Assembly: GCA_015178975.1 (NCBI GenBank)
Contig: WHVD01000019.1
Location: forward strand, 620,001-684,000
DNA from: Hysterangium stoloniferum
Taxonomy: Eukaryota; Basidiomycota; Agaricomycetes; Hysterangiales; Hysterangiaceae
Length of the DNA stretch: 64,000 bases
Direction: 5' to 3'
Shown: in pieces, positions 34,084-45,668 of the stretch
How the letters are laid out: the number at the start of each line of letters is the position of its first letter
Numbering within the stretch: the stretch's first letter is position 1
The notes under the pieces: model-generated
Seen by the model: only the letters and a program-made list of their open reading frames with translations
Databases searched by the model: none
Told to the model about the DNA's origin: nothing
Translations under genes and position numbers: made by a program

Positions 34084-35419
34084 GTATATTCTAATTTCAA
34101 AATTGCAAATACATCCACTATGCCTCCAAGGAAGAAAGATGCCAAGCCGACTGGCAAAGCAGAACCTTCAACACTTCAATCCCCATTCCTGTACACTGCC
34201 AAAGCAGCACCATCCCAACCAGGCAATTCCAATGCACTCCGGTTTCCAGTTTGTAGAAGTTGCCAGTGATGATGATGAAGTAGACAACCCAGTGGATCCC
34301 AATTCCCATGGGGATCCAGATGACCCATCTGTTAAGGACTCACCCGAAATCCTGTCTCAAACTCTGGAATCCCTTATGGATTACCTGAAGGCAAACACCA
34401 GAAAAAGTAAGGATGCCTCACAATCCCAAGTCAATAAGCCCAAACCTTTCACTGGTCAAAACCTGAAAAAACTATCGACCTTCCTTATGCAGTGTCAATT
34501 CAATTCCCAGGATCACCCGGCTGCCTTCAAATCAGACTCCCAGAAGGTAAATTTTGCCCTCCCATACCTCAAGGACTCTGCAGCAGCTTGGTTTGAACCC
34601 ACATTCTCCAGTCTCACTACTGAGGACCGCAACTAGCTCCATGATTGGGACACTTTTGTTGAGGAACTCGAAACCAACTTTGGCCCATACAATCAAGTCA
34701 GAGATGCCAAGACAGCACACTCTAATCTCAAGATGAAGGAAAACCAATGGATCACTGACTACATTGTACAATTCAACAACCTAGCCACACATTGTGACTG
34801 GGGTGAACCCACCCTCCATTACCAGTTCTATTCTGGACTTCTGTCTTGTCTCAAAGATGAAGTATCTAAAGGCAAAACTGGAAAGCTGAAGACATTGGCA
34901 CTCATGTGTCTCAAGACTCAGAATGCAGATGCTCACTATTGGGAAAAATGTTCAGAAATAAGTTGCAAAAACCTGCTGGACAAATCCAACAAAAACCCTG
35001 ATAATAAGTCCACCCACAATAAATCTGGAACCCAAAACACTGGTAATAATGACAACAAATCCGACCAGTGTAAGTTTGTCACTAGGAATATACCTAATAA
35101 CCTGTGTGCAACAGTCAAGTCTTTATGATGGTCACTAACACAGTCATTCATGAAACCAGTCTATAACCAAACACACTCAGAGCATGAGGCTAGAGATCAG
35201 ACCTTGGATGACATAATCAAAGATGAGTACAAAAGGTTGATGTAAGCCCAATGTTGTAGAATTAGAACTTCAACAATAAGAGACACCACAGTATCCCTTA
35301 CTGGCTGTAGGAGTGAGACTGAGAGTAAGACTTAAGAGACTGTTCTTAAGAATGGGCTTCAAAATGAGATACAATGAAATTGCTTGTTCAATAGTGGGCA
35401 AAAGAGAGGCCCTTATATA

Positions 35420-35637
35420 CAGTGGGTCAAAAAACTGCCCCAATGTTTGTGCATTTTAGAAAGATTGATATTGTGTGAAGGAATGACATCAGCAAACATT
35501 CTGAAAAATTCACATGATATACTAGAACATGTTGGCTATCTACCAACTTAGGAAATCATGTGATTCCAATCAAAACTCATTGCTCAATAAATCAAACAAA
35601 ATAATCACTCATTGGGGCAGTTTTTTGACCCTCTATT
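35420..35637. repeat. left terminal inverted repeat of the Tc1, itself MITE-like
   Basis: A 218-bp unit bounded by CAGTGGGTCAAAAAACTG on the outside and an inverted AGTTTTTTGACCCTC on the inside. It is the inverse of 36809-37026 and is related to the free MITE at 45669-45884. Confidence 0.9.
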
Positions 35638-35779
35638 ATTTTCTCTGATTTTCAATGTTACACACCAGTATAAGGTAGGAGTGGGTCATATGAATCATCA
35701 ACATGTCATGTGACCTTATGTGTATCAATTTGGCATGTTGAACTTTGTTCATTCATCTCCTTGACTCCTTACCACCACT

Positions 35780-36643
35780 ATGAAATCCATCTCTGCTGAA
35801 AAGCATTCTTCTGCTGTTTCTCTCCTCAATGAGGGGTATTCCCATCATCAAATTCAAGCTAGGACTGGCCTGGGGAAGGGTACTATTGGCAGGATCAGTA
35901 GGGAGGTAAAGGGGGATAAGGAAAATCATCCTGGTGGCCATTCTTCCAAGCTTTCCCCTTATGATAAACAGTCAATTATCTGTCAAATCAGCTCTGGGAA
36001 GCTTGACAATGCTGTCCAAGCCACCCAATTCATAAATTCCATCATATCTACCTTTGTCACTCCTCAGACTGTTAGGAATGTGTTGAAGGAAGCTGGCTTT
36101 AGGTCAGCAACAAAGAAGAAAGTCCCTATGCTCAAGGGGTCTCATCATCAGCAATGTCTAAAGTTTGCCCAATACCATGAAAATTGGACTATGGAGGACT
36201 GGAAGAGGTTGTTGTGGACTGATGAGACAAAAATCAATAGGATTGGGTCAGATGGGAAGGTATATGTTTGGAAGCAACAAGGGGAACCAATATCAGACAG
36301 GACCACCACACCAACTGTCAAACATGGAGGGGGGAATAACTTGATGGTTTGGGGGTGTATAGGCTGGAATAGGGTGGGGAAGCTGATAGAGGTGCAGGAG
36401 AACATGGATGCAGTGCAATATTGTGAGATTTTGGAGGAGGGAGTGGAGGAGAGCATTGAAAGTTTGGAGATAGCTGAGGATATGTGGTACTTCCAACAGG
36501 ACAATGATCCAAAACATACCTCAAAAAAGGCAGACCAGTGGTTTTCTGACAATAACATCATTCCCATGAAGTGGCCTGCCCAATCCCCTGATCTAAATCC
36601 CATTGAACACCTCTGGCAACACCTCAGGGCCAAACTCCAATAA
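35780..36643 (+). CDS. Tc1-like DDE transposase, C-terminus damaged
   Basis: Cut-and-paste transposase of the Tc1/mariner superfamily that binds the terminal repeats and inserts at TA. The 287-codon frame has an N-terminal helix-turn-helix region (residues about 1-110, with HHQIQARTGLGKGTIGRI). The DDE catalytic domain has Asp in LWTDETKI (about 152), Asp in YFQQDNDPKHT (about 243) and Glu in PDLNPIEHLW (about 278), which fits the DD34E spacing of Tc1. A TAA at 36641 and a one-base shift about 50 bp later separate it from about 45 further codons that look like the native C-terminus (ending in TKY before TAG at about 36800). The catalytic triad is intact, but activity is doubtful. Confidence 0.9.
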   Translation: MKSISAEKHSSAVSLLNEGYSHHQIQARTGLGKGTIGRISREVKGDKENHPGGHSSKLSPYDKQSIICQISSGKLDNAVQATQFINSIISTFVTPQTVRNVLKEAGFRSATKKKVPMLKGSHHQQCLKFAQYHENWTMEDWKRLLWTDETKINRIGSDGKVYVWKQQGEPISDRTTTPTVKHGGGNNLMVWGCIGWNRVGKLIEVQENMDAVQYCEILEEGVEESIESLEIAEDMWYFQQDNDPKHTSKKADQWFSDNNIIPMKWPAQSPDLNPIEHLWQHLRAKLQ

Positions 36644-36808
36644 TATGACATACCACCCAGAGGAGTACATGAATTATGGGACAGGTGGCAAAGGAGTGGA
36701 CTGAAATACCACCAGAGACATGCCAGAAGCTAATAGAAAGCATGCCTAGGAGGATACAGGCAGTTTTAAAGGCAAAGGAGGGTCATACAAAGTATTAGAT
36801 TGTAAAAT

Positions 36809-37026
36809 AATAGAGGGTCAAAAAACTGCCCCAATGAGTGATTATTTTGTTTGATTTATTGAGCAATGAGTTTTGATTGGAATCACATGATTTCCTAAGT
36901 TGGTAGATAGCCAACATGTTCTAGTATATCATGTGAATTTTTCAGAATTTTTGCTGATGTCATTCCTTCACACAATACCAATCTTTCTAAAATGCACAAA
37001 CATTGGGGCAGTTTTTTGACCCACTG
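36809..37026. repeat. right terminal inverted repeat of the Tc1
   Basis: Inverse copy of 35420-35637 with a few differences, starting TAGAGGGTC inside and ending GACCCACTG at the TA duplication. Confidence 0.9.
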
Positions 37027-38092
37027 TACATGAGGGAGCACAGGTCTAAACAAACATTTACAAATGATGACACAATAACAATGTGATATGGTGTAAGTCA
37101 TCTCTGAGTCATCATAATAAGAATGTTAGTAAAGCTGTGAATAATAGAAGGGAGAGGCTGCAACAGACAATAAGAGAATGACAAACAAAAGATGAGATCA
37201 GACATGTGATACAGATAAATAGGGAAAATACAATAGAACAATAGGGATGACTGAGTCAGACAATAGGAGAGATGGAGTAATACAGTAGAAGTGATGGCTG
37301 ATGAAAGATCAATGATAATGAGTCAGAAACACACAAGAATCCCATGACAATGAGTCATCCTCCAATGCTATGCTTGATTTTCGAAATCTTGACAATATTA
37401 CCAATTGATGACCAAGATTGGACATGCTCTGTTCCTAATTTTGCAGTATAAGGAGGAGCAACCAATATCTGCATTAGAACCAGATGGAGAATACAGTCCT
37501 CAACCATACAAGGAACATAAAATGACAATGACCTTGACGAGGCTCTACTTGACTTCCTTCTGGAACTGGGGTTGAATACAACAAAGGTCCTCTGTGATCT
37601 CCTACTGGAGTGAACATTGCCTCATAAAAGGTTCCCTGTGATGGTGGGGAACAATATCACTGGAATACTCGATCGAATTGATAGTGGAAGACTTCATGGG
37701 AGTCATCATATACATGAATGAAGACAGGGTCATTGGGAGCATATGGGGGTTGAATACCTTGTCAATGGAGAAAACAAAGGTGTTCTTTGGAGGTGAGTAG
37801 GCTGGTAGGGGCTTGGGAACAATTTCTGAGGATTAGGAGAAGTGAGATGTTATTGGCTGGAGTTCTATTTGGGAGTGAAGAGTCAGTTTTGAGTAGGAAC
37901 TGAGGGTTACTTTTGATGATGATGCAGTGTTGAACATGATGAGGAGTTTTAGTTTTTCTGATGGATGAAACTGATTTGGCTGTGTAGAAGTCATCTTGAG
38001 TGCCAAAGTATATATAAGAATTTGTGCTTGTCATGTGACTTGAAACTATAGCCATATAAGTTGCTTTCCAATTGAACTCTCTACACCAGAAG

Positions 38093-38964
38093 TGTTAAGG
38101 GTGTGCATGGAGCTTATCAGAGGGTTTCCAGAGAAACCTGCAGGAAAGCCAGTAGGACTTGGCTTCAGCTTATAGGCTGTGCCCTTGTGAGATCGTGTTG
38201 TCCAATTTCAGATGGGTGGATGGGAATCCTGGGGAGCCCGGGAGTGGTTGGTTGGTTGAGAGGTTGGAGGGTTGACGGTGGGAATCCCATGGAGGTCGAG
38301 GGGTTGGGTGGTGATGAGTCAGAGGTCGAGCAATGATAGGTCAGAGGTCGTGTGATAGATGGGTCAGAGCCCATGGGCTCTGATGAGGTAAGTAATGGTG
38401 TGTTTCAAAGAGGAGATTAGAGCAGAAAATGTACTGAGATTACTGGGGAGAATCTAAGCTGATTTTCTGACTAGATTGTATGTACAACATCTGCCAGACT
38501 ATATAGACTGTGGAATGTATAACATACCAAATCCAGTAATAATGAAATCCAAACTAATAATCATGAAACGAGATAAGTAAACACCAAATTTGGTGTTAGG
38601 AACAGAATGGAGTGGAGCGGAGTCTGAAACATGACAGGTCATTAGACCATAACGGGAATGGGGTGGGAGCGGAGTCCGAAATGTGACAGGTCATTTGACC
38701 ATAATGGGAATGGGGCTCAGTTAGAGAGCTGTTGGGTTTTCTGAGAGGAATCTGGTGACTGGTACATGGACAGGGTTGGAGATAGACAGTGTGGGTCCCA
38801 GTGGGTATTCTGGTGACTGATACATGAAGTAACGAAGGTCGAGCATGGACAGGTCTGATATCTGGAATCCAGCAGGTATTCCAGTAAACCTATAACTGGT
38901 GCACATAGGGTGCAGGTTCATATAAGTTAGTGCCTGGAGTCCGGTGGGCTTTCTGGTCATAACA
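38093..38964 (-). mobile_element. solo Ty3 LTR (872 bp), reverse orientation, in gag C
   Basis: It starts TGTTAAGGG and ends GTCATAACA, with the 5-bp duplication AGAAG on both sides (38088-38092 and 38965-38969). The left duplication overlaps the right flank of the preceding insertion, so only eight gag bases separate the two elements. Confidence 0.9.
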
Positions 38965-39257
38965 AGAAGCCCAATAACAAGTGTTCAAACAACATTCAAG
39001 GCAATAAGGGCAAAGATCAGCAATCCAGCAAGTCACAAACTCCCAGAAAACCTGACCTTACTGGCAAACTCAGTTCCAAAGGAAAACTCAGACCACAGGA
39101 GAAACAACACTGCATGGACAATAATCTCTGTTTGCTGTGTGCCGATCCTGGACACCACATTGCCGACTGCCCCAAAGCAACCAAAGCCCAATCTGTGGAT
39201 TCCATTTTGACTTCTCAGCCAGCGGACAAGCTGGCCTCCGAGTCAAAACAAGAATGA

Positions 39258-40829
39258 GCAACTCTCCAGACTCTGTGTGGATAGAGAGTTGCATTGAATC
39301 TACCTGCACATCAGAGACTTTCCATCTTAATGTATCTACTCTTTACATCCCCAATTCTTTGTTTATAGATCTTACCTTGGAAGCCCTCAGAAACCCCCTT
39401 TTTCAAGCTCTTGTAGATTCCAGCTCAACCTATTGTTTTATGGACATAGATATAAATTTTTCCCAAAAACACCAAATAAAAACTTATTCTGATACCTCTC
39501 TGACTTTTCAATGGTATCTCAAACTCTGTAATTTCCTGAGCATGCAATCTCCGACTCCAGTTCCCATGTGGAACATTTCAGACAGTTACTTTCTATGTAA
39601 TGCAGTTGGACTCGAGTTTCTCAGTAGCCCTGGGACACAACTGGCTCACCCAATTCAATCCATTGATTGACTGGGCATTGGGCAGTATCACATTCTGGAC
39701 AACTGTGGCATCTGACATGACTGTTCCATCTACTGGCCCCCATGGCAAATCTGAGCTCAAAGGAATCCCCTTCTGTCTTTCTTATTAACACTGAAGCATT
39801 TATTAGAGCAACCAAGCTGGAAGGATCCCAAGCATTTTCTGTCAGCCTAAAAATTGATAAACCCACTGGATGTTTTGCAACCCCAGTGTCTGAACCTATA
39901 GCAGACCTAGAAGGTGTTCCAAAAAAAATATCATGATTTTGCAGATGTTTTTAGTATGCAAAAAGCAGATTGGCTTGCATCTCACAGATCATATAACTTT
40001 AAAATCAATATTGAAGGAGGTGCAAACCCACCCCTAGGTCCAGTGCATCCCCTTTCACAATCCCAACTCTCGGTGATCTGAGATTTCCTCAACAAACATT
40101 TAGCTATAGGTTTTATCTGACCTCAAAGTCTCCTTATGGAGCCCCCATCTTTTTTGTTTGAAAAAAAGATGGATTATTATGACTTTGCATTGATTTCAGA
40201 GGTCTCAATGTGATCATTCAGAAAGATAAGTACCCACTACCACTAATTTCTGACTTACTTGATGCCCCTCAGAAGGCCTGAATCTACACTAAGATAGACT
40301 TGAAACATGCCTATCATTTAGTTTGGATTGCCAAAGGTGATGAGTGGAAAACAACCTTCCAAACTCACTATGGCTCCTTTGAATGGTTGGTTATGCCCTT
40401 TGGGCTTACCAACACACCCTCAGTCTTCCAATGTTTTGTCAATGACATTTTTTCCAACCTACTTGATGTCTATGTCATTGTCTATCTTGACAACATCCTC
40501 ATATTTTCCAAAGACCCCACACTTCACAATGAACATGTCTGTGAAGTTCTCTGAAGACTCTGAAAAAATGGTGTTTTTGTGAATGGTAAGAAATGTGCTT
40601 TTGATGTTGACATAGTTAACTATTTAGGCTTCATGATGAGTCCTGATGGACTCCACATGGACAATGCTAAAATTCAAGCCATTCAAGACTGGAACCCCAA
40701 AAGGTTAAAGACATTCAATCCCTTCTCAGCTTTGCCAACTTTTATCAGCATTTTATTCACAATTATTCAAAAATTACCATTCCCCTCATGTGTCTTACCC
40801 AAAAGACACCCCTTGGAATGATGAAGTGC
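39258..40829 (+). pseudogene. pol of chromovirus C (protease and RT only)
   Basis: The protease motif reads ALVDSSSTYC, so the catalytic DSG has become DSS. RT fragments follow in several frames: [12 protein letters not shown] at about 40380-40415 and VYLDNILIF at about 40485-40510, with the same YLDN box as element B. Stops and shifts are frequent, and CpG is nearly absent. The sequence breaks off after RT at about 40829, where a copia element begins. Confidence 0.85.
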
Positions 40830-42405
40830 AATATATGGCCCAGCCAGAGGAACCTGGCAAAGAAGATTATGTGTGGATGATAGTCCAGGGCCTATACAGT
40901 ATGAAACAAAGTGACTGAATATGGAATAAAACAATGAATGAGCAGATGTTAACTTGGGGTTTCACTCCACTTATGTACAAATCTTGCATTTATTATAGAT
41001 GAACTACCACTGGAATTATCATTGCTGCCATGCACATCAATGATTTTCTATCTATTGCCAGTACTACTGCTGAAAACAATGCCTGTAAGGAGCAAATGCA
41101 TCATGTGTGGACCATTTCAGACCTTGGCTCCATCCATTTTGTTGTCAGAATTGCAGTGGAATGGGATTGACCAAATCACTCAGTATGCCTTTCCCAAACT
41201 GCCCTTATTGACAAGATTGTGCATCAATTTGGCCAAGACACTTCTACTGTTTCTATGCCCATGGATCATAGTCTTAAACTCTGCATATTTGACCACACCT
41301 CACTATCAACAATTGAGGTAAATGAACTGCTCAAGATTCCATATTGATCCCTCATTGGCTGCTTACTCTATTTAGCCATTTCCACATGTCCTGAAATTTC
41401 CTTTGCCAGTGAACAACTTTCACAATTCCTTGACAGCTATTCCACACTACACTGGACTGCTGCTATCTGAGTTGTTTGCTATCTGAAAGGCAGAAGGAAC
41501 CTTAAACTATGCCTGGGTGGTTCCAATAATATTGAAGTTGCAGGATATACAGATTCTGATTGGGCCAATTGTCTTGACACCTGGCACAGTATTAGTGGTT
41601 ATACCTTTACTCTAGGCTCTGGTATCATCTTGTGGGCCACAAAAAGGCAAAAGACTGTTGCTGCCTCTTCATGTGAGGCTAAATATGTTGCTGCTTTTGA
41701 GACTGTCAAAGAGGCTACTGTAGCTGGCTTCACACATTATTCATGGGGATTCATTTTCCTTGTCCTGAGTCCACACCTATCCTTTGTGATAACAATGCTA
41801 CTATTACTTTATCTGAGGATCACCTCTTACACTCCCAGGTCAGGTCAAACATATCAATATTGAATATGTACCACTTCCTTCATGAGCAGGCCCATGCTGG
41901 TGACATTGCCTTGCAATATGTCAATACTGCAAATAACCTTGCCAATATCTTCACTGAAGCACTGGAACCTTCCAAATTCACTCATCTTTGCAATTTACTA
42001 GGTCTTAGATAACAGGACTTCCATGTGAAGAGGAGTATCTTCAGTGAGGAGGAGTGTTGGATAACACTGTAGAAATCCCATTACCATATACAAATGAACA
42101 ATAAATAATATGCAGGGTTGAAACAACAAAGGGACCATGCAAACACAGAAGGAATCAACATGTGGTTGTACATCTTATTGTCCCCCCTTCTTTCATACTT
42201 TCCTTGTTTCATATTCCTTTTGTCCATATTGCTCATTGTTTACTTTTGGTATATATATATACATATGTAGTAGCTAAGGCATCTCTATACCTCAGTCCAT
42301 TATACACTAACACAAGACTGAGGTAAGCTACTTCACTCATGTCTTTGCTTCAGTATACTTACATGTATTAAATTTTTTCATTAGGTCTTACTGTACTTTC
42401 TAACA
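40830..42405 (+). mobile_element. Ty1/copia retrotransposon D, 5'-truncated
   Basis: Only the end of RT and RNase H remain. RNase H has AGYTDSDWANC, SCEAKYVA and LCDNNATITL, typical of Ty1/copia. The frame is interrupted several times. A polypurine GTGAGGAGGAG precedes the LTR at 42055. It is joined head-on to element C's RT without a 5' LTR, so the junction arose by deletion or recombination. Confidence 0.85.
42055..42405 (+). mobile_element. 3' LTR of copia element D (351 bp)
   Basis: It starts TGTTGGATAACACTG and ends TTTCTAACA. A TATATATATACATA box is near 42250. The 3' flank is the middle of a dispersed-repeat copy. Confidence 0.8.
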
Positions 42406-42576
42406 AATCAATGTGTCAGTTAGTGAATCACCTTCTGACATAATAGGTTTGGTTCTATTTTGTACACTGGTTCTGTCATGCATTAGCCTCAGGGTGCATG
42501 GTCCACAATTTGCATTTTCATATGAAAAGTTGAAGAAATGGGTGAACTGCCTAGGAAAAGGGTACCAATTCCAACA
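42406..42576. repeat. dispersed ~260-bp repeat, copy 2 (truncated by copia D)
   Basis: It begins abruptly at AATCAATGTG, an internal position of the repeat, directly after the copia LTR. It ends at the usual CAATTCCAACA end, 40 bp beyond the desaturase stop codon. Confidence 0.8.
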
Positions 42577-42616
42577 GCCCAGTACAGAAGAAATGACATT
42601 GCAACATGATAAACTC

Positions 42617-44344
42617 CTAACCAGCACGCTCGTTCGTAACATACTTGTCGGCAGGCTGGTGTATAGCCTTGCCTTCTTTATTTTTAAAGAAAACGATATC
42701 ATCTGGAAGAAAAACCAGTTCAGAAAATATGACGATGGCTAAGTAGAGCACATACCTTCATCTTCCACGAAAATACATGAATTATAGATATTCCATAGTG
42801 CTTTGAAGGCTGGTGTATCATCACGGATATAGAATTCGCCCAGGACTTCTTTGAGGTACTTTGTAGCCTCTTCGGCATGGTCTAGAAAATATAAGAAGTT
42901 AATTGTTATAACAAATGCGACGTGTTAGGTGACGATGACGACATACAAAAAGGCATGCGGGGAAAAAAGTGGTGAGCGACGTGGAAATGGGATATATCGT
43001 GGAGAAAAAATCTGCCTTGCCACCCTAGGAAAGCTCGATCAACAGTCGCAGCAGCGCCGCGTTGATAATTCCAAGCTCGCTCCCGGAAATGGGGTACTTT
43101 GGGGTCGGTATGATGCAGGAAAGTTAACATGGCAATCTATATTTGAAAAATATTCAGAATTGAATTTTCCCATACAGAGTAGTCTCTTACCCAATGAGTG
43201 ACCGCCAAAGCCGGTACACCGTAGTATTTAATAACATTAAGAGTACCAAATACTGAGCTGGTATACGTGACAAGGCAGATCATGATCACTATCCCAATAT
43301 CAGAAAGAATTACAGCATTTCGCTGATTGTCATTAAATAAAGCCGACTGAGCTGCGGGGTGGGTTAGCTACAGGATGTATGCTAATCATAATTTGCCTAC
43401 GGTTGATATGGTTTGTCCCAGGAGGATATTTGTTCTGTCCTCCCACATTAAATAGAAAATGGGCGGGAAAACCAAATATTTGCCTCCTGATGAGTAGTAA
43501 CAAGGAGTATAAAGGGGTATCCGCGAGGTGCTCTTCATAGTCAATGGGACTCTGCGTCTTTGGAGGCAGACCCATTTCGGAGCGAGTTTGCGGAACATAA
43601 CTACGATTTATTAGAATATGGGCTGGATTTAACAGATAAACTTACATCACATCTTTCTCGAGAGATGCATTGTGACTATGGTGTAAATGATGGGAATATT
43701 TCCAACTGAAATAAGGGGTCCACAAAGCTGTGTGAAACATGTATCCGACTATGTTGCATAGGTTTTGCGAAGGTGAAAACGACTGGTGACCGCACTGCAG
43801 TAATAGTTTAATGTATGCGTGCAGAATATGAGGTTTATGGGACGGACTTCATGTGCAATAATCCATAATCCAGTAAATACTAGACTTTGGAACCACCAGC
43901 TTTTTTTTTTTAAAAAAAAAAAAACAGCGAAATATAAATTAAGGGAATGCATGACTGACTATGCTGCCCAAGAACCCCAACGCAGAACATCAACACCTCC
44001 TATACACAGAAACGGATGTAATTGTTGTCTAAGAAAGAGTGTATCGATGTATGTAGCGCCATAACCAAGTAGCGCCGCCATAATTAAATCCCTCGTCAAG
44101 TAAAGGAGACTACGTTTCGTATCGCGGACGAATAGCTTTGGAGGAATGGCATCTCGAATCTCTTTAATAGAGCTTTAATAGTCCGTCAGTGAACCAACGA
44201 TTACAAAAGACCAAGCAACACCAACTGCTGCAAAGGAGTGTAACCTGTTCCGCCAATATCGACCGCGTTCTGAATGGTATCTTTTGAAGTAATAATTAAC
44301 GCTGCCATTGCTGGATGTTTTTGCGTTGCAGTACGTGTTGCCAT
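42617..44344 (-). CDS. delta-12-type fatty acid desaturase
   Basis: Integral ER membrane di-iron desaturase that would introduce the second double bond into oleoyl chains; related acetylenases share this fold. Exons on the minus strand: 44344-44245, 44161-43960, 43899-43848, 43794-43646, 43600-43401, 43351-43191, 43136-42947, 42881-42756 and 42702-42617. They total 1266 nt, giving 421 aa without stops. All three histidine boxes are present: HECGHQ (117-122, split by an intron), HHLHH (153-157) and HVAHH (340-344). Also visible are [10 protein letters not shown] and [14 protein letters not shown]. The length is normal. Intron 2 contains a T12/A11 tract just before its AAG acceptor. Product regiochemistry cannot be decided from sequence. 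Confidence 0.92.
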
Positions 44345-45668
44345 GCGAAGCTAGTACACTACTCTCAGTCTCGATGAAATAGAGCGAAAACTGAGGGAGG
44401 GGTTTCTGACTGACATACAGTATATATATGATATCTTAGTACGGGCTCTCCTGACCGATCACGTTGGGAGTCGATGACCGTGGACCAAACAGTCTCACGA
44501 CGCGCCGTGTTAGACTTCAACAGTACGCTGAGAAAAAAAAACTAAGCGACCGAGCACCCATATGTTTTTAAACCACGCGCTCTGGCGACCACACTCCCCA
44601 ACTAGAACCGAAGACTAACTAAAGTGGTCGATTCCATCAATTTCAAGTAAATGTACTACCCGACCGGATAGTGCAGAACCCCGTTCGCGATGGCGTGATA
44701 TACGTTGCTGGTGTTTTTTAGCTTCAAAGCAGAAGACTTTCTAGTGGTACGACTCCGACGTTCCCCCATTATTATTAGTGAACCAACCCGAAAGACTCAA
44801 GACCCAAGTACTGAAAGGTTGGCTCGTCCCGCAAGAAGGTCTCAGCTACACACTTTATTAATGTCCAGATACCAGTAGGGCAGCTCAGGGACCTTCTTGC
44901 GCTTCTTTCCGAATCGGAGCTTCCGCAATGTTGTGCTGACATCTCGACAAGTTGCCGAGGTGTTGGTCCATCCCTAGATCGCCAGAGGAGTCTGTGGTCT
45001 GCCTCTTGTATTTATCTTCGGAACACCGAGAGTGGGTGGATGATTACTGGAGTATGTACATCAACGGACAACCAACCCTGATCGAGTGGCACAGCTATTT
45101 TTAGCAACACAACGGGCCAGTCTCCTTGTGCTACTTCCCATTGTTGTTTGCCCTTCCTATTGTCCCCCTCACATATACATAAGACCCCTTTCTACTATGC
45201 TAGACCTCTCTGGCGTTCGTTCGTGAGTTTGGGCGAGCAAATAGAGTCTATTGCGTCGCCACCGCTCTTTTGCGCGACCAGAAATAAATCGGGCCGTGCT
45301 CAAGCCGGCGGAAGCGAAATACATGCGGCGTAAATAGGGTAAGAGGAAGGGCGGGTGCGAAAATATAAGCAGAACTCGAAGTCTTTGAAGACTATCGAGT
45401 GCGGAATTGGGACGAGACGAGATGCGAGAAAGGGGAAACAAGTACCTATCGAGTGCGGAATTGAGACGAGACGAGATGGGGAGTGTGGAACTAGGAATGC
45501 GGGATATATCGGATAAAGAACAATGAGAGAGAACAAAGAGAAAAGGGAACAAAAGAACAATGAGTGGCGTAAAAAGTGATCGAGCATTGTTGTCTATATC
45601 ACATGCCTCCTTCAGAGAATGTGGACAAATTATTTTTGTCCAAATCATCAGTCCATTATATGTATCTA
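44345..45668. other. intergenic, nothing recognised except a short tandem duplication
   Basis: This is the upstream region of the desaturase, which has a TATATATATGATAT run near 44420. A 34-bp direct duplication (TATCGAGTGCGGAATTG..., 45393-45426 and 45447-45480, period 54) lies in an A/G-rich tract. It creates a 159-codon minus-strand frame that I do not accept as a gene. Confidence 0.5.

Larger units (their letters stand above)
35420..37026 (+). mobile_element. Tc1/mariner transposon (1607 bp)
   Basis: The outer termini are CAGTGGGTCAAAAAACTG on both ends, flanked by TA. The 1.4-kb LTR copy at 26285 has the matching empty site. The terminal inverted repeats are about 218 bp (35420-35637 and 36809-37026). 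Each repeat itself ends in an inner copy of the GGTCAAAAAACTGCCCCAATG motif in inverse orientation. One transposase gene lies inside. Confidence 0.95.
35069..38084. mobile_element. 1.4-kb solo LTR-like element, copy 2, carrying a Tc1
   Basis: It starts TGTAAGTTTGTC and ends GAACTCTCTAC, flanked on both sides by ACCAG (35064-35068 and 38085-38089). Without the Tc1 insertion it is about 1.4 kb and collinear with 26285-27691, but most CpG dinucleotides have become TpG or CpA. The internal reverse-strand frame seen in copy 1 is destroyed. Confidence 0.8.
34121..39257 (+). pseudogene. gag of chromovirus C, interrupted by two LTR insertions
   Basis: Gag starts MPPRKKDAK, matching element B gag, and runs to 35068 with a frameshift near 34270 and a TAG at about 34634. 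After the insertions (35069-38084 and 38093-38964) it resumes at 38965 with a basic Asn/Lys/Gln linker and the CCHC knuckle CLLCADPGHHIADC (about 39130-39170), ending at TGA 39257. It is overall well alignable with gag B. Confidence 0.85.

Noticed and set aside
42413-42742. 109-codon plus-strand frame
   Set aside because: It spans the dispersed repeat and the antisense of the last desaturase exons. A similar peptide in copy 4 only reflects DNA similarity of the repeat.
45169-45648. 159-codon minus-strand open frame
   Set aside because: Its repeated SSRxNSALD segment comes from a 34-bp DNA duplication in an A/G-rich tract. No family resemblance.
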